A stretch of DNA of 64,000 nt from Candidatus Rubrivivax defluviihabitans (GTDB lineage: Bacteria > Pseudomonadota > Gammaproteobacteria > Burkholderiales > Burkholderiaceae_C): positions 1 to 64,000 of the forward strand of contig JADJMW010000010.1 in NCBI GenBank assembly GCA_016709385.1, given 5' to 3'. The position numbers were made by a program, and so were the translations under genes. The notes under the pieces were generated by a model. The model did no database searches. It was not told the DNA's origin and worked only from the letters and a program-made list of their open reading frames with translations. The stretch's first letter is position 1. The number at the start of each line of letters is the position of its first letter. Below, piece by piece: positions 1 to 9,298 of the stretch.

Positions 1-364
1 ACCATCGAGGCCGCCGCGCGCTGTGCAAGATGGCCGAGCGCGGGCAGATCACCGGCGCCAACTCGACGGCCCGCTGGCGCTGGACAATGCCATCAGCCTG
101 CACGCCGCCGAAGTCAAGAAGATCGACTCGCAGGTGGCCGGCCGCGCTAACGTGCTGATCGTGCCCGATCTGGATGCCGGCAACATGCTCGCCAAGAGCC
201 TGACCTTCCTGGCCGGCGCCGACGCCGCGGGCATCGTGCTCGCGCGCGTGCCCATCATCCTGACCAGCCGCGCCGATTCCGAGATCGCCAGAATGGCCTC
301 TTGCGCGGTGGCCGTGCTGGTGGCGCTGGCGCGCCGCACCGCGGCGCCCAAGGCGGTGGCGTGA
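1..364 (+). CDS. pta: Phosphate acetyltransferase (Pta/Ptb family), C-terminal part, frameshifted
   Basis: This is the C-terminal third of a short phosphotransacetylase, which interconverts acetyl-CoA (or butyryl-CoA) and acyl phosphate in the cytoplasm. The recognisable stretches are the TIEAAA and CKMAERGQIT segments, then LDGPLALDNAI and VPDLDAGNMLAKSL. They match the two other copies in this window (25148-26110 and 54362-55305). The segments lie in different frames, with breaks near base 28 and base 60, and three bases are missing in the usual LGARVPIIL segment. The 5' part lies outside the window. The stop is 17 bases upstream of fabI, so the two probably form one transcription unit. In the copy at 54 kb ackA follows pta; here it does not. 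Multiple indels in so short a span suggest poor consensus quality rather than true decay, but a pseudogene cannot be excluded. Confidence 0.75.
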   Translation, partial: PSRPPRAVQDGRARADHRRQLDGPLALDNAISLHAAEVKKIDSQVAGRANVLIVPDLDAGNMLAKSLTFLAGADAAGIVLARVPIILTSRADSEIARMASCAVAVLVALARRTAAPKAVA

Positions 365-381
365 TGGCAGGAGAAACAAGC

Positions 382-1162
382 ATGCCGCTCGTCATTCCCA
401 ACCGGTACTGAAGGGCAAGAAGGCGCTCGTCGTCGGCGTCGCTAACGACAGCTCGATCGCCTACGGCTGCGCGCGTGCATTCAGCGAGCTCAGGGGCCGA
501 CCTGGCGCTGAGTTATCTGAACGAGAAGGCGCGCCCGCGTCGAGGCCGCTGGCGCGCGATCTCGGGGCCCGGATCTTCATGCCACTGGACGTGAGCATGC
601 CGGGCGAGATGGAAGCGCTGTTCGGGACCATCGAAAAGGACTGGGGCAACTGGACATCCTCGTCCATTCGATCGCCTGGGCGCCGAAAGACGACCTGCAG
701 GGCGGCCTGCTGAACTCGTCCGCCGAAGGTTTCGCCAAGGCCATCGACGTGTCCTGCCACTCCTTCATCCGCATGGCCAGGCTGGCCGCGCCACTGATGA
801 AGGAAGGCGGCACCATGATCGCCATGAGCTACCTCGGCGCCAATCGCGTCGTCCCCAACTACAACCTGATGGGGCCGGTGAAGGCGGCGCTGGAAGCCTC
901 GTGCCGCTACCTGGCTTACGAACTGGGCCCCAGCGGCATCCGCGTGCACGCCCTGTCGCCGGGGCCGCTGAAGACGCGCGCCGCATCGGGCCTGAAGGAC
1001 TTCGACCTGCTGCTGGCCGAAGCCGCGCAGAAGGCGCCTTTGGGCGAGCTGGTCGACATTCTTGATGTCGGCTTTGCCTGCGCCTACCTGGCCACGCCTT
1101 ATGCGCGGCGCATCAGCGGCGACACGATCTACGTCGACGGCGGCGTGAACATCATGGCCTGA
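382..1162 (+). CDS. fabI: Enoyl-[ACP] reductase (NADH), frameshifted in the 5' third
   Basis: FabI carries out the last reduction of each fatty-acid elongation cycle, turning trans-2-enoyl-ACP into acyl-ACP with NADH. It is a short-chain-dehydrogenase-fold enzyme of about 260 residues, the length of this gene once frames are joined. The start MPLVIPN has an AGGAG ribosome site 9 bases upstream. KALVVGVAND, the HSIAWAPKDD segment and the catalytic Tyr-x6-Lys (YNLMGPVK) are all present, and the C-terminus DTIYVDGGVNIMA is typical. Frame breaks near 400, 492, 545 and 645 interrupt the first 90 codons; from about 650 to the stop the frame is clean. Four indels in 250 bases of an essential-type gene point to sequencing error. 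Pta-fabI adjacency is a recurrent arrangement in proteobacteria. Confidence 0.85.
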
Positions 1163-1178
1163 GGCGTCCGGTGGTCGT

Positions 1179-3441
1179 TCACAGCGGCTTGCCGAGATAG
1201 AAGTAGAAGCTGTCCGGCCCGTCCTCGGCCTTGCCGTAGCCGAAGTACAGCGGCCCGAGGATGCTGTCGGTGCCGATGAACAGGCCGATCGACCGCAGCA
1301 CGCCGTCCGGGTTGCCTTTCACCAGCGGGTCGCCGACCTTGCCGATTTCGAGCGACAGTCCGCTGTAGGCACCGTCGAAGAGGCTGCCGCGCGCAATGCG
1401 GCGGTAGAACATCAGCTGGCCGAACTGCAGGTTCTGCCCGATCAGCTGGCCGGTGGCATAACCCGATTGCTGCAGGAAGCCGCCCCACTGGAACTGGTCG
1501 TAGGCCGGCAAGGGGGTTGTTGCCGATCGTGCCACCGGCGTTGACCCCCAGCCGAACCGTGTTTTCGCCGAAGGAATGGGCCAGCCGGCCGCTGGCAGCC
1601 CACCGGGTGTAGGGCAGTTCCGCGCCGAGGTCCGCATTGTTGTCGAAGATCGTGGCCGCGGCATTCCAGCCGAAACGCGGGAAGTGAACGTTGTCGAGCC
1701 GGTCGAGCAGCAACCGGGCCCGGATTGCGCCCAGGGTGCGGGTATCTCCGCCCGGGTCCAGCGACGCCGGCCCGGTTTCGAGTTCGGCCTTCACTCGCCC
1801 ACCCTCCAGACCCAGGCGCAATTCCCCATACTGCTGGAACTGCATGCCGAGATCGATTCCGCCCACAGCCGTGCTGACGTTGTATTCGGCGATCCGGTTG
1901 TCCTGCTGGTAGATCGATACCCGCTGCGTGCCCACGCTCACGCGCGGAGCCACGAAGAAGGTGCCGGCAATGCTGAGCGGCTGGTAGAACTCCATGCGCA
2001 AGCTGTTGTCGTAGCCCAGTTGCGCGTCGGTGCGGAATTCGGCGCCGAGCGAGTTGAGCCAGGTCATGCGGTGGGCGGCCACCAGGTTGAAGTAGGTTTC
2101 GCCCGAAAAGTCGCTGGACAAACCCAGACCGAGCCGCAGGTAGTCCGGCCCCCAGGCCTTTTCCACCGCGTCGACCGCCATCACCCGCTTGCCCTCTTCG
2201 CCGACGATGCGGTAGTTGACATGCTCGAAGTCGCCGGTGCCGTACAGGCGCCGCATGTCGGCGTCGACCTGCGCCTGCACCACGGGCTGGCCGGGCTGGG
2301 TTTCCATCACGGCTTGCGCGGCCTGGGGATTGACGCGGGTCAGGTTGTCGAACCGGATCTCGTCCACCGGTGTCAGGTCAGGCACCATGGCCACCTGCTG
2401 GCGCTTGCGCAGCGCCGCGTATTCGGCCGGCGGCAGCGACAGCTGCGCCAGCCGGTCGGCCACCTGGCGCGCCGCGGCCTCGCCCAGCGGCGTGATCTTG
2501 GGTAGGTTGTCGAAGTCGCCGGTGGAGAAGTCGCCGAGTTCGGGCGAGATCAGGATGTCGGTGGGCTTGAGCTGGGCCAGCGAGGTCTGCACGTTCTGCT
2601 CGGTCAGGATGCTGAGCATCTGCCCGGCCACGCCCAGGATCGAATTCAGCTCCTCGCGCTTGAGCAGCGGCGTGCCCACGTTGACGGCGATCACGATATC
2701 GGCGCCCATCGCCCGCGCCGCTTCCACCGGCAGGTTGCTGGTGAGCATGCCGTCGACGAGGATCATGCCGTTGTATTCGGCAGGTGCCACGGCCCCGGGC
2801 ACCGACATGCTGGCGCGCATCACATTGGCCAGTTCGCCCTCGTCGAAGACCACCGCCTTGCCGGTGACGAGGTCGGTGGCCACGGCACGGTAAGGAATGG
2901 GCAGCTTGTCGAAGTCGTGGTAACCCTGCACCCGGGCCAGTTCACGCAGCACGGTCTCCAACTGCACGCCCGAGACCACCCCCTTGACGATGGTCGCCTG
3001 CTTCGACGCGGTGCCGATTTCCGGGCTGACGAGGTTGCTGTAGTCGTCGATCTTGCGCCGCATCGCCAGTTCCTGGCGCGGCGGCTTTTCCTTGAACAGC
3101 TTCTCCACCGACATGCTGTTGTTGATGCGCTCCATGTCGGGCACGCTCATGCCGGTGGCATAGGCGCCGCCCACCAGCGCACCCATGCTGGTGCCGGCAA
3201 TGCAGTGGATCGGCACCCGGTATTCCTCGAGCACCTTGATCACGCCCACGTGCGCGGCGCCGCGCGCGCCGCCGCCCGACAGCACGAGGCAGATCTTCGG
3301 CCGCTTGGCGGCGGCGGCCGCCGGGGCGCTTCGGCCACCGAGGGCGGTCTGCGCAGCCACCGGGACGAACGCCGTGGCCACGATCGATGCGGCGGCACAC
3401 TGGGCCCAGCGAAGAAGGCTTCGTTTCATCTCATCTCGCAT
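1179..3441 (-). CDS. Patatin-like phospholipase with POTRA and outer-membrane barrel (PlpD-like, type Vd), frameshifted
   Basis: The protein starts with a signal peptide (MKRSLLRW..., cleavage after VAAQ), followed by a patatin domain (about residues 45-330). The patatin domain has the oxyanion loop SGGGARGAAHVG, the nucleophile motif GTSMG and the catalytic Asp in VDGML. A POTRA-like segment (about 385-470) and a C-terminal 16-strand-type barrel related to BamA/FhaC follow. This is the architecture of the type Vd autotransporter PlpD, a lipase exported through its own barrel. The reading frame breaks near 1510, in a run of five C; the true C-terminus (ending FYFYLGKPL) continues in the other frame to 1179. 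About 754 residues when joined. Start is 3441 or 3429 (both ATG; GAGATGAG precedes the second). It converges on fabI with 16 bases between stops. Substrate unknown. Confidence 0.85.
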
Positions 3442-3532
3442 GTTGCATTTTCGTCTTGTGCGGTTGACCCGAACGCCGATTGTCGAAGGTGTGGTCACTG
3501 GCCCCGGGTTTTCTGGCAGCACTGCGGCCGCG

Positions 3533-4551
3533 CTAAGGCAGACCCTGCCGGATGCGGGTGGAAAAGTCCGCCGCCGCGTCGGCCTGCTGCGCACGCGGAT
3601 TGACCAGCGAGCGCTGCTGAAGTTCGGCAAACGGCAGGCCACCGTCGACCAGCCGCCCTTGTTCGTACAGGTACTGCGGCACATAGCCGCTGGCCAGCAC
3701 CTTCCAGCTGAACGGCACGTGACCCGGGTTGACCAGCGAATGGGTCCAGATCGTCGTCGTGCAGTTGGTGGTGAGCGAGTTGTAGAACGCCGGCTTCGCC
3801 TTCAGCGCATTGATGGCGTTCAGATAGTCCATGAAGACGCGGCGGGCGCCGGCGTTGTCGCCCTTGATGCGGTACACGTGCACCTGTTCCGGCGGGTCCT
3901 TGCGGTAGTTGGTGCGCAGCCGGATCGCATCGCGCTCGTCGGCCACCACGTAGTAAAGCTCGTACTGGCGGAAGAAGCCCTTCACGGTGGAGTAGCCCTC
4001 GCCCTTTTCCTTGCGCGTCTCGATGGACACGGCCAGGTGGTCACCGCCGGCGAAGGCGAAGCTGAGGAAGATGTGCGCCACCGCCGGGCCCATCCAGTAG
4101 GTGGCCACGAGGTCCACGCCCTCGAGCTGGCGCAGGTCGTAGGTCTTGTCGTGCCAGGCCGGGGTGAAGTCGGTCTCGGTGCGGTAGGCGAAGTTGCGCA
4201 CGTTGTGCACGGTGACCCGGTCGCCCTCGATCGTGGCATGCGGCAGCACGGCGTTTTCGTCCACCCAGTCGCGGTCGTTCGAGGCTGGCAGGTTGAAGAA
4301 CCAGACCAGCGCCGCGGCAAACAGCGTCAGGAAGGCGGCGAGTGCACGCCAGCGCCAGCGGCGAATGGCCAGAGCCACCAGCGCCGCCAGCGCTGCCGCA
4401 CCGAAGGCGGCCGCAAGCGTCATGCGCAGCGACTCGCTCTGGGGCCCGAGATGGCCAGAGCGAGCACGCCCCAGGCGCCGGCGGTCAGAATGAACAGCGC
4501 GATCAGAGACAGGAGCACCACGCTCGCGGCGGCAACGGCCATCCGCCTCAT
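3533..4551 (-). CDS. DUF4105 (Lnb N-terminal periplasmic domain) membrane protein, frameshifted
   Basis: The protein begins with two or three membrane segments (MRRMAVAAASVVLLSLIALF, then a second hydrophobic stretch around residues 45-80). A large periplasmic domain of the DUF4105 family follows. Family landmarks are the SNDRDWVDENAVLPHA segment, the HNVRNFAYRTETD segment and the conserved TTNCTTTIWTH near the C-terminus. The Cys and His in that last motif resemble a thiol-hydrolase-like active site; Lnb is a lipoprotein N-acyltransferase, but most DUF4105 proteins have no assigned role. The N-terminal 35 codons are in a different frame from the rest; the break is near 4443 in a GGGGCCC run. 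About 339 residues when joined. It is codirectional with the patatin gene 91 bases downstream. Confidence 0.75.
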
Positions 4552-5059
4552 CGCTGGAACCTGCCGATCGCGGTCCCTGCTGCCGTGCCAAGGCGGGCAC
4601 AACCCCCCGCTTGTTCAGGGACACCCTTGATAGTCGATGCGCTCATGAATGACACCTGGCAAGCCGATTGCTTGCTCGCAGAGTTTGCCTCATGTCCACA
4701 CCGCATGTCGACGTACAGAGGTGCGACCGACGCGCCGCGGGTACACCTCCGTGCCGGTACGCCACAGGCGATGGCCACGGTACGCCGCTGCCGGTTCTCG
4801 GTGTCGGGAACTGGCAAGCGCTTGTCGTGATTTGTTCAGATCGGGCAGCGCCCGTCTTGCATACTGCGCAACGTTCGGCTGCAGCCGCATTGCTGCGCAT
4901 GACGCAGGCATTGCCGCCATGCACGATCTTGTCGAACGGCCGCGAGCGCGGCCGTATCATCGTCGAAGCAGGACCCCCGGCGATGCATGCGCCGCCCCGG
5001 TGTGCCGTGGGAACCGTCGCCACTGGAACACGGGCAACTTCTTGAAGAGTGGTTCACCG
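4552..5059. other. 508-bp divergent intergenic region
   Basis: This gap separates two divergently transcribed units, so it must hold both promoters. I see no convincing coding sequence: the ORFs across it overlap on all frames and have no family features. No strong -35/-10 pair or operator palindrome stands out except the hairpin listed separately at 4936-4955. Confidence 0.5.
4936..4955 (+). promoter_or_regulatory. Perfect 8-bp GC hairpin in the leader of the DUF3302 operon
   Basis: ACGGCCGC and its exact complement GCGGCCGT are separated by the loop GAGC. It lies 104 bases upstream of the DUF3302 start. No T-run follows, so a classical terminator is not supported. It could be a leader structure or an operator; function is unknown. 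Confidence 0.35.
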
Positions 5060-5659
5060 ATGAAATCAAGCACACCGGTCCGTCGACGCGCAAGGTCACT
5101 GGCCCTCGCCGCGGGGGCCGTGGCAACGCTGGCCCTGCCCAATGCGGCACAGGCCTCGTTCCTGCCGCCGGAACTGATGGACACGGCCGCCTTCTATCTG
5201 GCCTGGTTCATCCTCATCGCCATGCCGATCGCCGGTATCGTGCTGTTCTGGCTGGTGCACATCCTGCCGGAGAAGATCGCGCACAAGCGCCACCACCCGC
5301 AGAAGGACGCCATCCAGACGCTGTGCCTGCTGTCGCTGGTCTTCGGCGGCCTGCTGTGGCCGATCGCCTGGCTGTGGGCCTATACCAAGCCGGTGAGCTA
5401 CCGGCTGGCCTACGGCACCGACAAGGGCGACGAGTATTTCGTTGAGATGGCCGAGAAGGCGCAGGCCGGTGCATTGCCGCCAGCGGAGATGAAATACCTG
5501 CACGACGAACTCGAAGCCATCGCGTCGCGCGGCGCAATGTCGCTCGAACTGCAGCACGCCCGGACCCGGATCGACGCGGCCCTGGCCGCTGCGACAGCGG
5601 CCGCTGCGCCACCGCTCGCCGCCGGGGCTCCCACGCCGACCGCGCAGGGAGCCGCGTAA
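5060..5659 (+). CDS. DUF3302 inner-membrane protein (YiaW-like)
   Basis: A 199-residue membrane protein. The N-terminus looks like a signal or first membrane anchor (ARSLALAAGAVATLALPNAAQA). Two more membrane segments follow: FYLAWFILIAMPIAGIVLFW and the region around LCLLSLVFGGLLWPIAWLWAY. The core matches DUF3302, whose E. coli member YiaW is paired with the HlyD-like protein YiaV. The C-terminal 65 residues are charged, then Ala/Pro rich, and extend beyond the shorter E. coli protein. Its stop codon abuts the ATG of the HlyD gene (no gap), and the NodT gene follows, so this is probably a small partner of a tripartite exporter. Biochemical function is not known. Confidence 0.8.
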   Translation: MKSSTPVRRRARSLALAAGAVATLALPNAAQASFLPPELMDTAAFYLAWFILIAMPIAGIVLFWLVHILPEKIAHKRHHPQKDAIQTLCLLSLVFGGLLWPIAWLWAYTKPVSYRLAYGTDKGDEYFVEMAEKAQAGALPPAEMKYLHDELEAIASRGAMSLELQHARTRIDAALAAATAAAAPPLAAGAPTPTAQGAA

Positions 5660-6880
5660 ATGGAAGCCCTGCTGCTCGGCATCTATGCCTTCTTCGTCTG
5701 GCTCATATTCATCAAGTTCAAGTGGCTGCCGTGGACGACCACTTCGAAGGTCACCGTCGTCATCATCCCGATCGTGGCGCTCACGGCGCTGATCCTGACG
5801 CTGAACGTCGTCGCGCCCTCGTCTGCGGACGTGCGCGTCTTCAAGTACGTCGTCAACGTGCTGCCGCAGGTGCGCGGCCGCGTACTGGAGGTGCCGGTCG
5901 AACCCAACCGCCTGGTGAAGAAGGGTGAGTTGCTGTTCAGCATAGACCCTACGCCTTACCAGAACGACCTCAACGTCGCCAAGGCCAGGCTCGCCGCCGA
6001 CGAGGCCAAGCTCGCGCAGGCCATCGCCGGCCTGGCCGACGCCTCCGCCGGGGCGCGCACGCTGCAGGAGCAACTGAAAAGCGCCAACGCCCAGGTGCGC
6101 GCGCTGCAGCCCCGGCTGGACCTGGCCCGAACGCGGGTGCGGCAGAACCGCGAACTGGTGGCCACCGGCGCCGGCGATCGCTTCGCGCTGGAACAGGCCG
6201 AGGCCAATGTCATCGACCTCGAGGCGCAGATCCTCACCGCGCAGGCGAACGAGTCGCAGGTGGCGCAGCAGCTGTCCGGCATCGTCAACGGCGAACTGGC
6301 CCCCGTGGCCGCGGCGCGCGCCCAGATCGCCACCGCCAAGGCCCAGGTCGACTCGAGCCGGGCCGATATCGCCAACGCGCAGTGGAATCTGGACCAGACG
6401 CGCGTCTACGCGCCGGCCAACGGCTACGCCACCAACGTGCAGTTGCGCCCGGGTGCCACCGTGGTGGCGATGCCGTTCGCGCCGGCGATCACCTTCGTCG
6501 AGGAGGAATACCAGATCATCGCGCTGTATGCGCAGAACGAACTGGTGTACGTCGAGCCCGGCAACCACGCCGAGGTCGTGTTGCCCACCCTGCCCGGGCG
6601 CATCATCAAGGCCAAGGTCGACTCGATCGTCTGGGCGCAAGGGCAGGGCCAGATGGCGCTGTCGAAGGACCTGCCGCAGACCGGTGTCTTCCCCCAGGCG
6701 CCGGGGCGTTTTCCGGTCAAGCTGCTGGTCGACGAACGTGACCGGGACGTCTTCCTCGCGGCCGGCGCCGTGGGTTCGGGGGCCATCTACACCGAACATG
6801 CCGCGGCGATCCACATCCTGCGCATGGTGATCCTGCGCATCGGCTCGATCACCAACTACCTCGTGCTGAAGCTGCACTGA
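5660..6880 (+). CDS. HlyD-family membrane fusion protein (YiaV-like)
   Basis: A 406-residue periplasmic adaptor. Two hydrophobic segments lie at the N-terminus (about 5-20 and 30-50), followed by the biotinyl-lipoyl-like half motif VLPQVRGRVLEVPVEPNRLV and the SIDPTPY signature. A long coiled coil of LAADEAKLAQAIAGL type spans about residues 110-220, and the second lipoyl half follows (VYAPANGYATNVQLRPG). Such proteins bridge an inner-membrane pump and an outer-membrane channel. The gene begins immediately after the DUF3302 stop and overlaps the NodT start by one base (TGATG), so expression is translationally linked. No classical pump (RND, MFS or ABC) is in the operon; DUF3302 may take that role, as may be the case for YiaW/YiaV. 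Confidence 0.88.
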   Translation: MEALLLGIYAFFVWLIFIKFKWLPWTTTSKVTVVIIPIVALTALILTLNVVAPSSADVRVFKYVVNVLPQVRGRVLEVPVEPNRLVKKGELLFSIDPTPYQNDLNVAKARLAADEAKLAQAIAGLADASAGARTLQEQLKSANAQVRALQPRLDLARTRVRQNRELVATGAGDRFALEQAEANVIDLEAQILTAQANESQVAQQLSGIVNGELAPVAAARAQIATAKAQVDSSRADIANAQWNLDQTRVYAPANGYATNVQLRPGATVVAMPFAPAITFVEEEYQIIALYAQNELVYVEPGNHAEVVLPTLPGRIIKAKVDSIVWAQGQGQMALSKDLPQTGVFPQAPGRFPVKLLVDERDRDVFLAAGAVGSGAIYTEHAAAIHILRMVILRIGSITNYLVLKLH

Positions 6881-8304
6881 TGCGCGCCGCCCCACGCACC
6901 GCACTCGGGAGAATCGCCCTGGCTGCCGCGCTGGCGGCCGCCCTGGCGGGCTGCGCGCTGAAGTCGCCGCCACCCGTGGCCGACCTGCAGAAGGAAGCGC
7001 TGCCGCACACCGCCGTGCCGGCGGCCTTCAAGGCCAGCGGCGGCGTGGCCGCGCCCCTGGCCGGGCGCTGGCTGGCCAGCTTCAAGGACGAAACCTTGTC
7101 GGCGATGGTCGACGAGGCCCTGACTTTCAACGCCGACCTGCAGGCCGCGGCGCTGCGCGTCGAGCGCGCCGGCGGCTATCTGACGGTGGCCGGCGCCGCG
7201 CTGCTGCCGCAGGTGGGCGCCTACGGCACCGGCAGCGGCGCCACGTCCAACAGTACCAGCGGCCTCAACGGCCTGTGGGTGAGCGCCTCGCTGGAGCTCG
7301 ACATCTGGGGCCGCGTCCGCTACGGGCAGGCGGCAGCGCAGGCCGATGCCGAAGCCCTGGCCGCCGACTATGCCTATGCGCGCCAGTCGCTGGCGGCGAT
7401 GGTCGCCAAGGGCTGGTTCGTGGCCACCGAAGCCGGGCTGCAGCGCGCCATCGTGCAGGACATGGTGCGCTCGTCGGAGTCGTTGCTGGGCCTGGCGCAG
7501 GACCGCCTGCGCGTGGGCAACGGCACCGAGCAGGACGTGGCCGTGGCGCGAGCCAACGTCGGCCCCTACCGTGACATGCTGCGGCAGGCCGACCTGTCGC
7601 GCGAACAGGCCCTGCGCGCGCTGGAACTGCTGCTCGGCCGCTACCCCTCGGCCGAGCTGGCGGTGGCGCAGAACCTCTCGGCCATGCCGGCGCCGGTGCC
7701 GGTGGGCCTGCCGTCGGAACTGCTCGAACGCCGGCCCGACGTGGTGGCCGCCGAACGCCGCGTCGCCGCGGCCTTCAACCGCATCGGCGAGGCGCAGGCC
7801 GCGCGCCTGCCGCGCATCAGCCTGACCGCCGGCATCAGCAGCATTTCCAGCGACGTGATCGTGCTGCAGGACCGCGACAACCCGGCCTGGGGCCTGGGCG
7901 TCAACCTGCTGGCGCCGATCTACCAGGGCGGCGCATTGCGCGCGCAGGTCGACATCCGCACCACCGAGCAGAAGCTGGCGGTGGCGGCCTACGCCAGCGC
8001 CGGCCAGCGCGCCTTCGGCGAGGTCGAGAACGCACTCGCGGCCGAATTTGCGCTGAACGACCGCGAAGCCATCCTGCAGGCGAACGTGCGCGACAACGAG
8101 CGCGCGCTCGAACTGGCGCAAGCCCAGTTCCGCGTCGGCAGCGCCGACCGGCGGGCGGTGGAGCAGCGCCAGCTGGCGCTGCAGTCCGCCCGCACGTCGT
8201 TGCTGCGGGTGCAGAGCGAACGCCTGGCGCAGCGCGTCAACCTGCACCTGGCGCTCGGCGGCGATTTCAGCGACACGACAGCCGGGCCGGTGGCGGCGCG
8301 CTGA
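6880..8304 (+). CDS. NodT-family outer-membrane efflux lipoprotein (TolC superfamily)
   Basis: A 474-residue outer-membrane channel subunit. The signal peptide ends in the lipobox LAGC (about residue 26), so the mature N-terminal Cys is lipidated. Two internally homologous OEP halves follow, with typical features such as SLELDIWGRVRYG, LLERRPDVVAAER and the helical tail ending in NLHLALGGDFS. The OEP trimer forms a beta-barrel and alpha-helical tunnel that docks the HlyD adaptor encoded immediately upstream. The last 116 bases are duplicated almost exactly at 10958-11073 (see the scar entry). It converges on the CYTH gene at 8355. Confidence 0.9.
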   Translation: MRAAPRTALGRIALAAALAAALAGCALKSPPPVADLQKEALPHTAVPAAFKASGGVAAPLAGRWLASFKDETLSAMVDEALTFNADLQAAALRVERAGGYLTVAGAALLPQVGAYGTGSGATSNSTSGLNGLWVSASLELDIWGRVRYGQAAAQADAEALAADYAYARQSLAAMVAKGWFVATEAGLQRAIVQDMVRSSESLLGLAQDRLRVGNGTEQDVAVARANVGPYRDMLRQADLSREQALRALELLLGRYPSAELAVAQNLSAMPAPVPVGLPSELLERRPDVVAAERRVAAAFNRIGEAQAARLPRISLTAGISSISSDVIVLQDRDNPAWGLGVNLLAPIYQGGALRAQVDIRTTEQKLAVAAYASAGQRAFGEVENALAAEFALNDREAILQANVRDNERALELAQAQFRVGSADRRAVEQRQLALQSARTSLLRVQSERLAQRVNLHLALGGDFSDTTAGPVAAR

Positions 8305-8354
8305 AGTTCCGGCTGAAAGACGAGACCTTGCAGCAGGCACGGCGCAGCGTGCAC

Positions 8355-9218
8355 TCAGCCGGCCGTCGCTTCCTGCTTTTCCTGCTGCAGTTGTGCGCTG
8401 AAGAACTCCAGCGAGGTCTTGGTCTTGGCGGACTGGTCGGCACCGGGCACGATGCCCTTGCTGGCGAGGTAGACCCTGAACTCGGTACCGACCTGGAAGG
8501 CTTCGTCCGGGAGGCACTTGGTGGAGATCTCCAGGATTCGCGAACCATCGGGATAGAGCCACATCTCGACGGTGATGCGGCGGTCGAAGTCCTTCGGCTG
8601 GTGCCTGGCCCTGAGCAGGAAGGTGGGTCCGAGCACGACCAGCTTGTCCATCGTGAGGCCCGCCGGAGCGTGGGCGTCATAGAAGTCACGCTGTTCCCTG
8701 GAGAACAGCTTGCGCAGCGGCATCGCGCCCGAGGTCGCGTCGAGCACCTCCTGGCCGCTGCAGGCGCCCTTGAACGAGGCCGAGCAGACGAACCCGCCCG
8801 GCATCACGTCCACCTCGACCTTGAACGCCGCCGAGCGGCGAAGCTCCGGGTCCAGGGTGGACGGTTCCACCGGGCGCAGCTTGATCACCGTATCGGCGTC
8901 ACCGCCCTGGATGCGCCGGGCCCGTACGACGACGCCGGCGCGGTTCAAGGCCAGGTCCGGCGTATCGAAGAAGAAGGCCTGGCGCGGCTGCGCCTCCACC
9001 GGATCGAGCCCGATGCCCTTGATCGTGGCGCGATGGCCCATCAGAGGCACCGTCAGCTTCAGCTCGATGCTGTTCGCCGCTTTGCCGAGTCTGAGGATGC
9101 TGAGTGTTTCCTCGGCATTGAGCACACGCGCCAGTGCGGGTTGCGCGATCGGCGCTGGCTTCACGGGCCTGGCAGGCGCCGTGGGCTTGGCGGCGCTTGG
9201 GGCGGTCTTGGTCACCAT
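8355..9218 (-). CDS. CYTH-like (triphosphate tunnel) domain protein
   Basis: A 287-residue protein with a Pro/Ala-rich N-terminal tail (about 1-30). A domain with CYTH features follows: a first strand SIELKLTVPL (an E-x-K signature), the segment FFDTPDLALNRAGVVVRARR, and IKLRPVEPS. These are the positions that line the metal and triphosphate tunnel in CYTH enzymes (triphosphatases, class IV adenylate cyclases). The rest (FSREQRDFY, VEMWLYPDGSRILEISTKC) fits the remaining strands. An AAGGAG site precedes the ATG at 9218. It sits 80 bases downstream of a CYTH-exopolyphosphatase fusion on the same strand, which suggests inorganic polyphosphate or triphosphate as substrate. The family assignment rests on short motifs; activity is not known. 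Confidence 0.65.
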   Translation of the reverse strand: MVTKTAPSAAKPTAPARPVKPAPIAQPALARVLNAEETLSILRLGKAANSIELKLTVPLMGHRATIKGIGLDPVEAQPRQAFFFDTPDLALNRAGVVVRARRIQGGDADTVIKLRPVEPSTLDPELRRSAAFKVEVDVMPGGFVCSASFKGACSGQEVLDATSGAMPLRKLFSREQRDFYDAHAPAGLTMDKLVVLGPTFLLRARHQPKDFDRRITVEMWLYPDGSRILEISTKCLPDEAFQVGTEFRVYLASKGIVPGADQSAKTKTSLEFFSAQLQQEKQEATAG

Positions 9219-9298
9219 GGTCCGGACTCCTTGTGTCGAGGAAGCTCAGTCTCTCGTCTCGTTGCGCAAGGCCTACTCGTGCCAGCGCAACCCATCGT